From assembly GCA_019828565.1 (NCBI GenBank), contig JAHDYR010000040.1, positions 62,001 to 126,000 on the forward strand: a DNA stretch of 64,000 nt, given 5' to 3'. Within the stretch, counting starts at the first letter, position 1. The number at the start of each line of letters is the position of its first letter. This document shows, piece after piece, positions 30,397-40,334 of this stretch. Origin of the DNA: Carpediemonas membranifera. Its lineage: Eukaryota; Fornicata. Both the position numbers and the translations under genes were made by a program. A model generated the notes under the pieces. That model saw only the letters and a list, made by a program, of their open reading frames with translations, was not told where the DNA came from and did no database searches.

Positions 30397-30476
30397 TGAA
30401 GTTCTCAGCCCAGCAACACGGATGATTTAGATCAATCTGTAATATATGTAACACGTAAACGGGGACCTGAACTTCA
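30397..30476 (-). repeat. 3' LTR of element A (80 bp)
   Basis: Identical to 40255-40334; TG...CA ends lie inside an 8-bp inverted repeat TGAAGTTC/GAACTTCA. It directly follows the pol stop codon (30477-30479). Confidence 0.95.
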
Positions 30477-33400
30477 CTACCTCCGCTTCCCCTTCTGCGC
30501 GTCCCTCCACGCCTTCATGTACTTCTTGAATTCCTTATTCCAATCGGGGCGTCGGAGCAGGTACAGCTTCAGGTGCTCGTTATCTTTGAGCTTGTCTGCG
30601 TCCACCCATTGCTCGAACACGTCATCTACCTTGGCCCAAGCGACAAAGAACTGAAGGACATCACCAGCCCATCGTTGACCACCGATTCCGCGCACCACTC
30701 CGCACTTGTCATCCTTTCCGCGTTCGACCATAGCCTTTTCGATCGTCATTGCCTCCTGTACACGGTGTAACCTCGAACCATGCCGCACGTACTTCGCGCT
30801 AGTAGCGGGGTCCCATATCTCAGCTGTATCCATATGCCCCGTGTTCACGCTAGTAACCAAATAGGGCCCGGTCCGCTTGAGCTCGAGCACCGAGTGATTG
30901 GCCTTCCTCTTCCCATCAACGTTGCTGGCGCGATCCATCAGCACCCACATACCGATCTCTGGCTTGACCTTTCCCCTCATCTCCCCCTCGCCTCTCAAGT
31001 CCGTGGGCTTGGCCGTGCCTTCGACGAACTCGTTCGGGGCTCCGCCCAGTGACTCCACCCTCCTGCTGTTCAGTGTGTCCTCCACTTCGCGCAGCGCTGC
31101 CGTCCACCTGGGATCGGTGTCACGGTAGGTGACCCGCTCCAGCTCCCGCCGCACATCCCTGTTCCTCCTCTCGACAACCCCGTTTGCCTCGTGTCGCTCC
31201 GGGGTCGTGTGGTGTACCGTGGCGCCCCACTCACTCTTAATAAACTTCGCGAACTTCGCCGATTTGAATTGGCTCCCGGCGTCGGCATGCACCGCCTTAG
31301 GCGTGACGGGCCACTCGATCGTCCTCAGAGCCTCGATCGCGTCGTCGGACGTTGTCCTGACCATCGGCCTGAGCCATGTCCTCCGTGAATATCCGTCCAC
31401 CGCCACCAGGATATGCTTGGCCGACGGGTCCTCCTCCAACCCGCCCATGGTGTCAATGAAGAGTACATCCCCCACCGCGTCGCCCGTCGGTATCTTGCGC
31501 GTGGTCCATTGTAGTTGGTCGGCCAGGGATGTAGATCGCTTCTGCTCGTACACGTTCTTCTCTACTGGGGCGCTGGCGGCCGCCACCTTGGTTGGCATCC
31601 GTGACAACATATCGGCCATCGGGTTGTCCACTCCGTTGACGTGGGTCAGCTCGAAGTCGAACCGGTGCCTCAGGTCCAACGCCCATCCCTGCACCGTTGT
31701 GTTCTCCGACTTGTCCATCCACAGGAGGTTCCTATGATCGGTGAACACTCTGATCTTCTTGCCCTTGATGTACCTGTCGAAATGCTCGAGACCCTTCTTG
31801 ACCGCCCACGCTTCCTTCTGTGTCATGTTCCACCTGGCGCGTGACGTGTCAGGTTGGATAGCCTTCGCAAAGTAGGCCACCGGCAGCCGCTTGCCCTCCC
31901 GCTGGACCACCAGAACGGCCCCCACCCCGTGGTCACAGGCGTCAGTCCACACTTCCAACTTGTCGTCTGGGCTCGGGATCACCATCGCCGTAGCCTTAGC
32001 CACCGCGTCCCTGATGGCTTTGAACGCACGCTCGCAGCTCTCATCCCACTCTTTGTCGAAGACCACTCCCTTCCTCTCGAGCCGATGCAGGGGTGCCTCC
32101 ATCAACCCCAGCTTCGGGATGCAATCCCTAATCCAGTTGACGGACCCAAGAAACTCCCGCACATCGTGGACCGACTTGGGCCTTGGTATCTTGAGTATGC
32201 CGGCTATCCTGTCGGGGTGTACGCTTCGCTCGCCCTTCCGCACAACCCAGCCGATGTACTCGATCTCATCCTTCCCGAACTTGCACTTCTCTTCGCCCAA
32301 TCCGACGGCGTGCTCCAGCAGCCGGTCGACCACCAAGTCGAGATTCCTATCGTGCTCGTCCTTGTCTCTGCCGAATATCACAATGTCGTCAATATACACT
32401 AGGCAGGCGGTGCCGATCAACTCCCGCAGCACGGCTTCCATTGCCATCTGCATGTGTGCCGCGGCACACTTCAGTCCGAAAGGCATGCGGTTATATTCGT
32501 ACTGTCCGTCCGCCGTTGCGAAGGCGGTGTACCCCTTGCTGTCTTCCTCAATCTCCACCTGGTTGAAGGCCGCCTTCAAATCAAGGGTACTGAACTTCGA
32601 GTTGCCCTCGAGCATCGTGATGATGTCTTCGATGCGGGGCAGGGGGTACTCGTAGTCGTGGGTTAGCGAATTCAACTTGCGGTAGTCCACGCACAGGCGC
32701 TTGTCCCCCGACTTCTTACTCGCCAGTACCACCCTGGAGCTGAACGGAGCCATTGATGGCCTGATGATCCCCTTCCTCAACATCGCGGCAACCTCCTTTC
32801 TCACCCACCCCGCGTCCTCCGCGGACAGCTTGGCTGGCCATGCCCTGAAATGACCGACGTCGGCCTGCAGCTTAAGGCTAAACCTCGGCACGTTCGCGGC
32901 TGACCCCTCCCTGCCGTAGCGATAGAGCTTCTGCAGCTTCTCCTCTCTTGTGCCGGACGGCGTAGGGTCGACCCCCAGCCTCTCTGCCGCCTCCGGGGCT
33001 ATCACACCCCGCTCGACCAACGTGGCGAACCCTACGAACAGGAGCTCCTTCTCCACCAAGCACCACTCAGTGTGGACACCCGCCAGCCTCGCCCTCGTTG
33101 TTGCCACCACCGGTATGATCTCACCGCCAGCCGCTTCTACCTCTTTCACTTCCTTCACAGGTCCGAATGTCAGACCCAGCTCCCTCGCTAATCGTGTGGA
33201 CATCAGGTTGGCCCCGGCCCCAGAGTCTAATAACGCTCGCTCCACTCTGTCCTCGATCATCACCTCTCGCTCCCATGTCACGGCCTCCGTCTGGCCCGAA
33301 CACACCACCCTCCTGTTAGGAACCGCCGCTCCACCACCTTCCTTCTCACACGAAACAACATCAACAGCGTACGCCCGCGCATTTACAGCGTCTGGGCAAT

Positions 33401-36400
33401 CCCTGGCCACGTGCCCCTCCTTCTTGCAACGGAAGCAAACAGGCTGAGGGAGGGGGCATCTGTCGGCGAAGTGTCCGGTCTCACCACACCGGAAGCACTT
33501 CTGGTGCCGAACAGTCATGCGGGCGACCAGGGGGGCGGAGGCAGTGGTGTGCTCGTCGGCGTGGGTGGTGTAGTCAGTATTAATATCTACCAATATCCCT
33601 GGGAGGGTCCAAACCTCTTTTTACTCGTAAACTCTTTCTCTTCCAAACCACAGTACTAGTACTTACCTATGGGTAGAGAACAGAAAAAACAAGCGCCGCT
33701 CCTGAAAGAGGCAACATTCAGCGCTTTCGTAGCTTTTACGACGTCACTGCGTGACTTTAAGGCTAGAGGAGGTAAGGCGAAGCTCCGCAAGCTTATAAGC
33801 CCGGAGATCCAGTCCTATGCATCACAAGTGCTAGGCTTAGAGACCCTAGAGGAGGTTCCGCTTCCTCAGGGTGACCAACATGACGACGAACCTTCCACTT
33901 CATCACGCAAGCTCAGAGAGAAGATCATCATGCAGCGACTCGCCGCTGCCTTGCGCCCCACCAGAAAGGAACAATGCCTGAACCTTATCAGGCTGCGCAT
34001 CGCGGCGTTCACGCCGCTCGAGGTGTCGAAGCTCAACTCGCAGTTCAACACCTTGTTGGAGTGCCTTAACATGGACGAGGATGACACCATTCGTGAAGCC
34101 TACTTGCGGGCCTTTGCTGTGAAGGGCCAATCCCTCTACTACAGACTGAAGGAGCAGACTGAGGGTTGCTCACTGGCGGAGACCCAGCAATACACCATGA
34201 AGACGGCACGCGACGTAGCCGAGTCGGCTGAGTACCTTGCTCCGTTCACCGAGGCGATCCGCTCCGATCAGTCGCGCCGTCCGACAGCGCCCGTGCCAGG
34301 CGCCCATCCGCAACGCGGCCAGAGCCGTAACCAGCGCGACCGTCGTGACCGCCGAGATGACCGCCGAGACCGCCCCTACGACCGTCGTGACCGCCCGCAT
34401 GACCATCACCGCCCGGACAAGCGGTCCCGCGATCGGGCTCGCCCTACCAGCACGACCCCAACCTGTTACAACTGCGGGGGCAAGGGCCATTTCAGCCCCG
34501 AGTGCCGGAAGCCCAAGTCCAAGTGTGAGAAGTGCGGGCGCGAGGGCCACAAGAGAGAGTTCTGTGACCGTATAAAGGTCCAGAACTATTCTTATTTGTC
34601 TTGTTTCGCGGCGTCTAGCAAACGCAGAGCGCAGGCTCTTCCGATTGTGTCAGGATCCATATACAGGACCAGCGCAGAGTCGATGTTGTTCGACTGTGGC
34701 GCGTCAGCAACCTTCATATCGCCGCAAGTGGCCGAGAGGTCCGGCGAAAAGATCCTGCATTGTGACCCGGTCGAGGTGACGACACCGGCTGGAGTCATCA
34801 CAGTCGACCAGACTATTTCCACCGAAGTAACCTTTGCCAAATCAGCTCTTATCCCCCGTGGGTGCACCTTTACTACTCGTGCGTACCTCCTACCCTCAGA
34901 GTACGATCTAATCATTGGGTACCCTGATATGGTCACCCTGGGGATCCTTCCTCAGATTGACGACTGCGAGGAGTCTGACGCCAATGACGCCGAGCAGGCT
35001 GAAGACGTCTCAACGGTCATTACTCCCCAGAAGTTGAGCCTATTCACCTTGTCTGACAAGTCGTCTTCCCTTCAGGACAGACTGCTCGCGCGGTTTGTCG
35101 GCCTGTTCGAGGACAGAGTAGGGCGTCCGAGTAAGCTCATCCCTTACGATCTAGTCTTGTCTGATGATGAACCCGTCTTTAGCCGCGAGTTCTTCATGCC
35201 GCCGGAGAAGAAGACACTTCTCCAGGAACACCTTGACGACCTGTCCCGACATGGCTTCATCCAGCCATCAGCATCGGCTTACTCCTCACCGGCATTCTTG
35301 GTCCCAAAGGGGAAGGACCGTACCCGGTTCGTTATCGACTTCCGTTTGGTCAACGCGAAGACTCCCCCGTTCAACTACCCTATCCCGATCATAGAGGATT
35401 GTCTAGCTAAGCTCAGGGGTAATACCATCTTTGCTACGCTCGACTGCAAGGCCGGCTACCATCAGGTGGCACTGACGGACCGTTCTCGTCCTCTGACCGC
35501 CTTCGGGACTCCCCTTGGACGGTTTGAGTACACGACTATGCCCTTTGGTCTGCGTAACGCTGGTTCTCATTTCCAGTGGGCCATGGAGCAGGCTTTCTCC
35601 GACCTGATCTCGGCAGGGAAGTGCCTTATTTACATCGATGACATTATTGTCATGGGTCGGGACGAGCCTTCCTACATAAGGAACCTATGGGACGTCCTGA
35701 AACGTTGCCAAGAGTATGACCTACACCTAGGTCGCGATAAGTGCGTCTTCGCCGCGGCTGAGGTCGAGTTCCTGGGTCGACTCGTGTCCGGAGACACCGT
35801 GAGGATTGCCGAAGACCGCATCGACGACATTAAGAAGCTGAAACTACCGACCAGCAAGCGGTCCGCACAGGCACTCGTCGGTTTCCTCAATTATTTCCGT
35901 GACTTCGTGCCCAACTTCGCGTCCCGAGCTCATCCTCTGTTGCAGGTGTCGGCTGGCAAGGCCGAACCCGGTGGGCCGGGTCAGCAAGCGGCCCTGGGCG
36001 ACGTTATCGCCGAGCTCCTTAAGCGGGTCTCCCTCGTTCACTTCAAGACGGACGCGACACATGTCCTCATGACCGATGCCTCAGACGTGGGATGCGGCGC
36101 CGTATTACTACAGGACGGGCAGCCGATCGCTTTCATGTCCCACGCATTCTCCGCGGTCCAGACTAGGTGGAGTACCACAGAGCAGGAAGCCTACGCAATC
36201 ATCCTGGCCGTCCAGCGTTGGCGGAAATTCCTCTCGTGGACGCACTTTACCATCCGTACTGATCACCGCAACCTGCTGTTCATGGCCAAGTCCATCAACC
36301 CCAAGGTCCGTAGATGGTACGACCAACTAGCTGACCTCGATTTCACCATACGTCACGTTCCGGGTGTTGACAACGGGGCAGCAGATGGCCTTTCTCGCGT

Positions 36401-39400
36401 GTTCGCTAACACCCTCGATACCCAAGTCGCGGACAGGCTGCAGAAGGCGCATCACTTCGCCGGGGCTCACTTGTCCGCCTGGGCGACCAAGAACCTTCTT
36501 CGAGACTGGGGCGTGCGCGTCCGCCAGAAGGACGTGGACGACTATATCGCCAAGTGCCCAATATGCCAGTTAAGGCGTAAGCCCCCGGCCTCTTCCGATG
36601 CGGGTTTGCACACCGCGGTCGAGCACCCCTTCGACCGAGTGGCCATGGACACTATGTCCGCTACCTCGTGCACGGTCGACGGCACGACCTATAAGTATAT
36701 CCTCGTTGTAATAGACATGTGCTCACGTTGGACTGAGCTTGTCCCGCTCCAGACTACCCGAGCGGTCGAGACGTCCAGGGCGTTTGTCAATAACTGGGTC
36801 CTCCGATACGGCGTACCGAAGGTACTGCAGACGGATGGAGGATCCCAGTTCGTCAACGCAGTCTTTAACGACCTGAGTGCCCGACTCGGGTTTACAACGA
36901 GAAAGACGACGGCTCATCATCCCCAGTCGAATGGGTTAGTAGAGCGAGCGAATGTGTCGGTTAAGTCCATCCTGACAGCACGTCGTTACCAGTTTAGATC
37001 CAATGATTGGGTCCACAGCTTACCGATTGCCCAATACCTTGTTAACTCGACCCCTCGAGTCCCTACTCGACTCTCCCCAGCCGAGATCCTGTATGGCACC
37101 GAGATGCGAGTGCCAAAGGACATTACCGTTATCGCGCCGGGTGAGACGTATATCGTTGACCAGCAAGAGGACTGGCTGTCCGAGGCCAAGGCGTACCGGC
37201 TCATGGCTGCCGAGCGCATTAAGAGCAAGCGGCTCCTACAGCAGTACAGGCCGGACGCCCGTGCCACGGTTTCGACTCCGTACGTCCTGGTGGCTTACCC
37301 CGACAGACCACCCGACAAATTCGCCGCCGGCCTGCGTGGCCCAATGGCACTAGTGTCGGTGCACCAGGAGTACAACAAGGTTGTTGCCTATACTGTGCGT
37401 GACCTTGAATCTCTGAAGCAGTTCAGGGTCGACGCTTCCCGGGTCCTCCCGTTCGATCACGGCGACATGTCCGTGGAGCAAGTTACTCGCTTGGCTAACA
37501 CTGTTGCGGCCGAGTATATACCGAGCAAGATTGTGAAGTCCCGGCCCGACTCCGGTCCGGTCGAGAATCGCGAATACTTGGTTGAGTGGCTGGGCTATGA
37601 GCCGGACGAAGCTTCGTGGGAGCCATTCGAGAATGTCGATGGCTGTGACAAGTTTGAGGACCTTCTTGAGCAGAGAGAACTACACCGTGCTGCGCACTCC
37701 AGGCAGTAAACGGATTCTCAATCAAGATTTATTGGTAGTCGTCATCGGACTCGTCGTCAGGGCCCTTGATCCAGTCCTCGAGCTCAAAGTCGATCAGATA
37801 CTCGCGAGCCACGCTGACGGCAGCGAGGGTCTCGTCCAGACCAGTGCAGGTAGGGGCAGTGTAGCCCGCGTACTGAACGTGAAGAATGAGTCGGCGGTCG
37901 GATCCAGCCGTCAGGATCTCGTGACCCAGCACGTCAAGGACCTCGTACTCGCGCTCAGGGTCAGAGACCTGCATGGCCAGACCGAGCCGCTCCGGCAGGG
38001 ACGGAAGCTCGTCCATGGCGCGGAGGTTAGCGACCAGGGCGGCCCAGTGAGTGGCGGTGACTGAGACGTTCTCGCTACGCTCCCCGTGGAGGAACAAGCG
38101 GTAGTAGTCTGGGGCGAGGGCCAAGACGGCGACCCGGTACAGGGTGCGGCGGGCCAGGCTCTGGCCGCAGCCGAGAGCGCGGGAGAGCGAGAACAGGGTC
38201 TCCGGGGTGACGTACCTGTTTGAGCCGTTGCCCTTGAGATCGAAAACGCCGGCGTCAACGGCGTCGCGGACTATGCCGGAGTCGGTTTCGGCACGGCTGC
38301 GAGACGCCTCCCGCAGGAAGCGGAGCGCACGATGCTCTCGCTGGAGCTGGACCAGCAGGCCGGCTGACAGATCGAGCAAGCCGCCTGCGTCCTTGCTCCA
38401 CAGCGTGCCGGTGGAGAGGTGATCGAAGATCCCCTCGAGGGGCACCTCAACGAAGTTAACGTAGCCAGCCAAGCACCGTCGAACCACATCGGCGAGCTGG
38501 TCTGCCTGCTTCGTGAAGCACCCCTCCATCACACCCCCCACCGGCACACGGCAGAGCTCCCGAGCGGAAGTTGCCGGCACGGTGAAGATCCTAGGTAAGA
38601 AGAATAGAGGCGCACAAACCGCATCATGGGCATCTGGGAGGCATTCCCGCCGCTCTTGCGGATGGCCCTCTTCTGCAGGGCGCTCATCGTGCGGGCCTTA
38701 TAGCGTTGCGTCCGAGCAATCGTCGCAAGGGCATTTTCGAGCACCTTGCGATAATCGTCATCAGTTAACTCCATCGAAAGCTCACGAATTTGGTCGAGCG
38801 CACGCGTATCCGCCATGTTTGGCCGCTTTTTCCTCAGGAAAAAGCGACATATCCTGCACTTTTCCCAAATGACGAATGGAAGTGCCCATAGTGATCCCCA
38901 TGACGGACTATTCACAATATTTATATCTCAAACACAGTCCACGAGACTTCTACCGTCCGTGGAGCAGTGCTTATGATGTTGGTTAACTTTCGGTACAGCG
39001 CAGAACAAAAAGAGTCAGAACTCGCCAACGAAGCCGAATTGGGGCTCGAAAACCCCTTTTTCGGGCACTGTGTAAGAATGGGGCGGATCAGCCCAACGTA
39101 CCAGAACTTTCTGTATGAGCGATGGCGAAATGCCTAAAAATGCTCGGGGCCAGAATTCCCGAGTCGAGCGCGAGCCCCAGAGTGCCCGCGAGGGGGCGGG
39201 GCTGTGGTACGTCCTTTTTATACTTATACAGGAGCTCCTGAACCCATATCTTAATTAGCAGCGCTGCATAGATCTTTTCCGAATCTTTTTGATATCATCC
39301 TCGAATCTTTCGGTCACACCTTACTACGCATAATACCTCACCTGGAGGTTGCAATAAGACGTAATCCCAGAAGTTGGTTGTCGTTATCCCGTCGATAATT

Positions 39401-40239
39401 CCAATAGTGGTTCGGCATGAGCGAGCGTAATCCCAAGTTCGATTGGTGGCTCTAGCCCCACGTAATACCAGATGTTGGTTGTGGTGATGGCCGCGCGACT
39501 GCTTGGCCATGGGGGGGAAGTGTAGTCAGTATTAATATCTACCAATATCCCTGGGAGGGTCCAAACCTCTTTTTACTCGTAAACTCTTTCTCTTCCAAAC
39601 CACAGTGGGCGTGGGTCTCGTCTCTACAAGCTCCCTCGCCGCGCGCAGGACGACCGTAACTGCGGCCTGGACCGACGCCGCCTCGCGGACGTCGTCCTCG
39701 ACCTTGGTGCGCAGTTCGTCGTCGACGATGGCCTCCGTGAGGAGACGGCGGGCCCGGGCGTCCGACACCATCGCGTCTCCGCAGATGCGCCGGACGAGCT
39801 GAAACCTTCTCAGGTAACGCGAGACCACGGAGGGTGACACCCCTGTCATCCGCCCCGACATCAGTCTCTCGTGCCCGGCCCGGGTGGCTGGGCGAACCAC
39901 CGACTCCACGACGCCCATCCAGGCGCGTCGCAGGCGTCGGGCTCGCTCAGCCTTGGTCTCCTCGTGGTCCGAGTCACTGGAGGAGGTCGAAGAGTCGGAG
40001 CTTGACGACTCATAGACGTTGACGCGCGGGGGATCGTAGTCATCGATACTCTCCAGGCCTGCTTCCATCAGAGCCTGTGCCTTGACGTCTCCGCCAAGGC
40101 ACCGGTGGAAAGGCCGCGCGTGGTACGATGTACGGTACGATTCGTACCACAGTACGAATTGCACGTAGCTATCAACGTCAAGACTTGCCAGTTGGCGCGT
40201 CTTATCGGACTCATTCGTATCTCGGCTAGAGTTGTGCAT
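30477..40239 (-). CDS. Gag-pol polyprotein of element A, split by element B
   Basis: The coding sequence lies in two blocks, 40239-39609 and 33568-30477. With B and one target duplication removed they join in the same frame, giving 1240 residues. Gag occupies about 1-215 (helical, with a Ser/Asp run). Two zinc knuckles follow (CFRCGETGHFADRC, then CFRCKKEGHVARDC), then protease ALLDSGAGANLM, RT with STLDLKAAF, MPFGLKCA and VYIDDIVIF, and RNase H with WTDACDHGVG and TDHRNL. Integrase has FIDTM, HADAGSQF and NGVVERRN for D, D and E. One fused frame without a gag-pol shift is the layout. B inserted between gag and the zinc knuckles, so this copy cannot make the full protein. Confidence 0.93.
33569..33652 (+). 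repeat. 5' LTR of element B (84 bp)
   Basis: Identical to 39521-39604. It ends CCACA and is followed by GTACTAGTAC and, six bases later, the gag ATG. It contains a pyrimidine run CTCTTTCTCTTCC near its 3' end. Confidence 0.95.
33669..37709 (+). CDS. Gag-pol polyprotein of element B with C-terminal chromodomain
   Basis: A single 1346-residue frame. Gag occupies about 1-260 with an Arg/Asp-rich tail. Two zinc knuckles lie at about 265-300 (CYNCGGKGHFSPEC and CEKCGREGHKREFC). The protease at about 338-350 reads FDCGASATF, with Cys where D-S/T-G is normal. RT has TLDCKAGYHQ, MPFGLRNA and YIDDIIVMG (about 655-663). RNase H has TDASDVGCG (about 800) and TDHRNLLF. Integrase has an HHCC finger (about 926-975), the D, D, E residues in AMDTM, TDGGSQF and VERAN, and a chromodomain at about 1281-1340 (YLVEWLGYEPDEASWEP). 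Chromodomains steer integration to marked chromatin. No frameshift separates gag and pol. Confidence 0.96.
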   Translation: MGREQKKQAPLLKEATFSAFVAFTTSLRDFKARGGKAKLRKLISPEIQSYASQVLGLETLEEVPLPQGDQHDDEPSTSSRKLREKIIMQRLAAALRPTRKEQCLNLIRLRIAAFTPLEVSKLNSQFNTLLECLNMDEDDTIREAYLRAFAVKGQSLYYRLKEQTEGCSLAETQQYTMKTARDVAESAEYLAPFTEAIRSDQSRRPTAPVPGAHPQRGQSRNQRDRRDRRDDRRDRPYDRRDRPHDHHRPDKRSRDRARPTSTTPTCYNCGGKGHFSPECRKPKSKCEKCGREGHKREFCDRIKVQNYSYLSCFAASSKRRAQALPIVSGSIYRTSAESMLFDCGASATFISPQVAERSGEKILHCDPVEVTTPAGVITVDQTISTEVTFAKSALIPRGCTFTTRAYLLPSEYDLIIGYPDMVTLGILPQIDDCEESDANDAEQAEDVSTVITPQKLSLFTLSDKSSSLQDRLLARFVGLFEDRVGRPSKLIPYDLVLSDDEPVFSREFFMPPEKKTLLQEHLDDLSRHGFIQPSASAYSSPAFLVPKGKDRTRFVIDFRLVNAKTPPFNYPIPIIEDCLAKLRGNTIFATLDCKAGYHQVALTDRSRPLTAFGTPLGRFEYTTMPFGLRNAGSHFQWAMEQAFSDLISAGKCLIYIDDIIVMGRDEPSYIRNLWDVLKRCQEYDLHLGRDKCVFAAAEVEFLGRLVSGDTVRIAEDRIDDIKKLKLPTSKRSAQALVGFLNYFRDFVPNFASRAHPLLQVSAGKAEPGGPGQQAALGDVIAELLKRVSLVHFKTDATHVLMTDASDVGCGAVLLQDGQPIAFMSHAFSAVQTRWSTTEQEAYAIILAVQRWRKFLSWTHFTIRTDHRNLLFMAKSINPKVRRWYDQLADLDFTIRHVPGVDNGAADGLSRVFANTLDTQVADRLQKAHHFAGAHLSAWATKNLLRDWGVRVRQKDVDDYIAKCPICQLRRKPPASSDAGLHTAVEHPFDRVAMDTMSATSCTVDGTTYKYILVVIDMCSRWTELVPLQTTRAVETSRAFVNNWVLRYGVPKVLQTDGGSQFVNAVFNDLSARLGFTTRKTTAHHPQSNGLVERANVSVKSILTARRYQFRSNDWVHSLPIAQYLVNSTPRVPTRLSPAEILYGTEMRVPKDITVIAPGETYIVDQQEDWLSEAKAYRLMAAERIKSKRLLQQYRPDARATVSTPYVLVAYPDRPPDKFAAGLRGPMALVSVHQEYNKVVAYTVRDLESLKQFRVDASRVLPFDHGDMSVEQVTRLANTVAAEYIPSKIVKSRPDSGPVENREYLVEWLGYEPDEASWEPFENVDGCDKFEDLLEQRELHRAAHSRQ
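37729..38816 (-). CDS. Antisense two-exon gene inside element B, unknown
   Basis: Exon 1 (38816-38620) and exon 2 (38590-37729) give 352 residues. It converges on pol, with 19 bp between the stops. The protein starts MADTRALDQIRELSMELTDD, is basic and helical in exon 1 (ARTMSALQKRAIRKSGG), and exon 2 is a long Leu/Val-rich folded region ending in an acidic tail (DDESDDD). No family recognised and no nuclease, protease or envelope features. A long clean frame plus a host-type intron argue for a real gene expressed from its own promoter; an 11-bp-arm inverted repeat lies seven bases before the ATG. It may be a captured host gene or a regulator carried by the element; both are inference. Confidence 0.72.
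38591..38619 (-). other. Predicted 29-nt intron in the antisense gene of element B
   Basis: On the minus strand it begins GTTTGT and ends CTTACCTAG. Splicing joins CG to G (Arg, phase 2) and fuses the two frames as PMMRIFTVPATSARE. An intron antisense to the element survives retrotransposition, because the genomic RNA is the opposite strand. Confidence 0.82.
38824..38846. promoter_or_regulatory. Inverted repeat before the antisense gene start
   Basis: CGCTTTTTCCT and AGGAAAAAGCG are exact inverted copies around one central base. On the minus strand the repeat ends seven bases before ATG 38816, the same spacing as the inverted repeat before eIF4A. Confidence 0.5.
38917..39520. other. Noncoding 3' region of element B
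   Basis: No gene. Near 39360-39490 three imperfect copies of a unit occur (CGTAATCCCAGAAGTTGG, CGTAATCCCAAGTTCGATTGG, CGTAATACCAGATGTTGG). The polypurine tract GGGGGGGAAG at 39511-39520 abuts the 3' LTR and should prime plus-strand synthesis. Confidence 0.6.
39521..39604 (+). repeat. 3' LTR of element B (84 bp)
   Basis: Identical to 33569-33652, followed by the target duplication GTGG and then the gag region of element A. Confidence 0.95.
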
Positions 40240-40254
40240 ACACAGTTATATAAC

Positions 40255-40334
40255 TGAAGTTCTCAGCCCAGCAACACGGATGATTTAGATCAATCTGTAA
40301 TATATGTAACACGTAAACGGGGACCTGAACTTCA
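40255..40334 (-). repeat. 5' LTR of element A (80 bp)
   Basis: Identical to 30397-30476. On the minus strand it ends ACTTCA and is followed by GTTATATAAC, TGTGT and the gag ATG at 40239, so the leader is only 15 nt. Confidence 0.95.

Larger units (their letters stand above)
33569..39604 (+). mobile_element. Element B: complete Ty3/gypsy chromovirus-like LTR retrotransposon nested in element A
   Basis: Identical 84-bp LTRs lie at 33569-33652 and 39521-39604 (start TGTAGTCAG, end AAACCACA). Duplications GTGG flank them at 33565-33568 and 39605-39608. Plus-strand order: 5' LTR, 16-nt leader, gag-pol (33669-37709), an antisense spliced gene (38816-37729), about 600 bp of noncoding DNA, a purine tract GGGGGGGAAG (39511-39520), 3' LTR. 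All coding parts are open, so this copy looks potentially active. Removing it restores the reading frame of element A exactly, which confirms the boundaries. Confidence 0.96.
30397..40334 (-). mobile_element. Element A: Ty3/gypsy LTR retrotransposon, intact apart from the nested insertion of element B
   Basis: Identical 80-bp LTRs lie at 30397-30476 and 40255-40334. They begin TGAAGTTC and end GAACTTCA, with flanking 4-bp duplications GTAT at 30393-30396 and 40335-40338. Minus-strand order: 5' LTR, 15-nt leader, gag-pol, 3' LTR. Without B and one GTGG copy the element is 3898 bp: LTR 80, leader 15, ORF 3723, LTR 80. The pol stop codon touches the 3' LTR, and the purine tract lies inside the last codons. 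Identical LTRs and an intact frame imply recent insertion. Confidence 0.95.

Noticed and set aside
38917-39490. A CRISPR-like array in the 3' region of element B
   Set aside because: Only three imperfect units with no regular spacers; a eukaryotic retroelement context.
33568-39606. The repeat around element B as an 87-bp target duplication, with a gag-pol overlap and programmed +1 shift in element A
   Set aside because: The repeats have TG...CA ends and 4-bp GTGG duplications, so they are 84-bp LTRs of element B. The apparent gag stop and pol start are LTR sequence, and A is one continuous frame without B.
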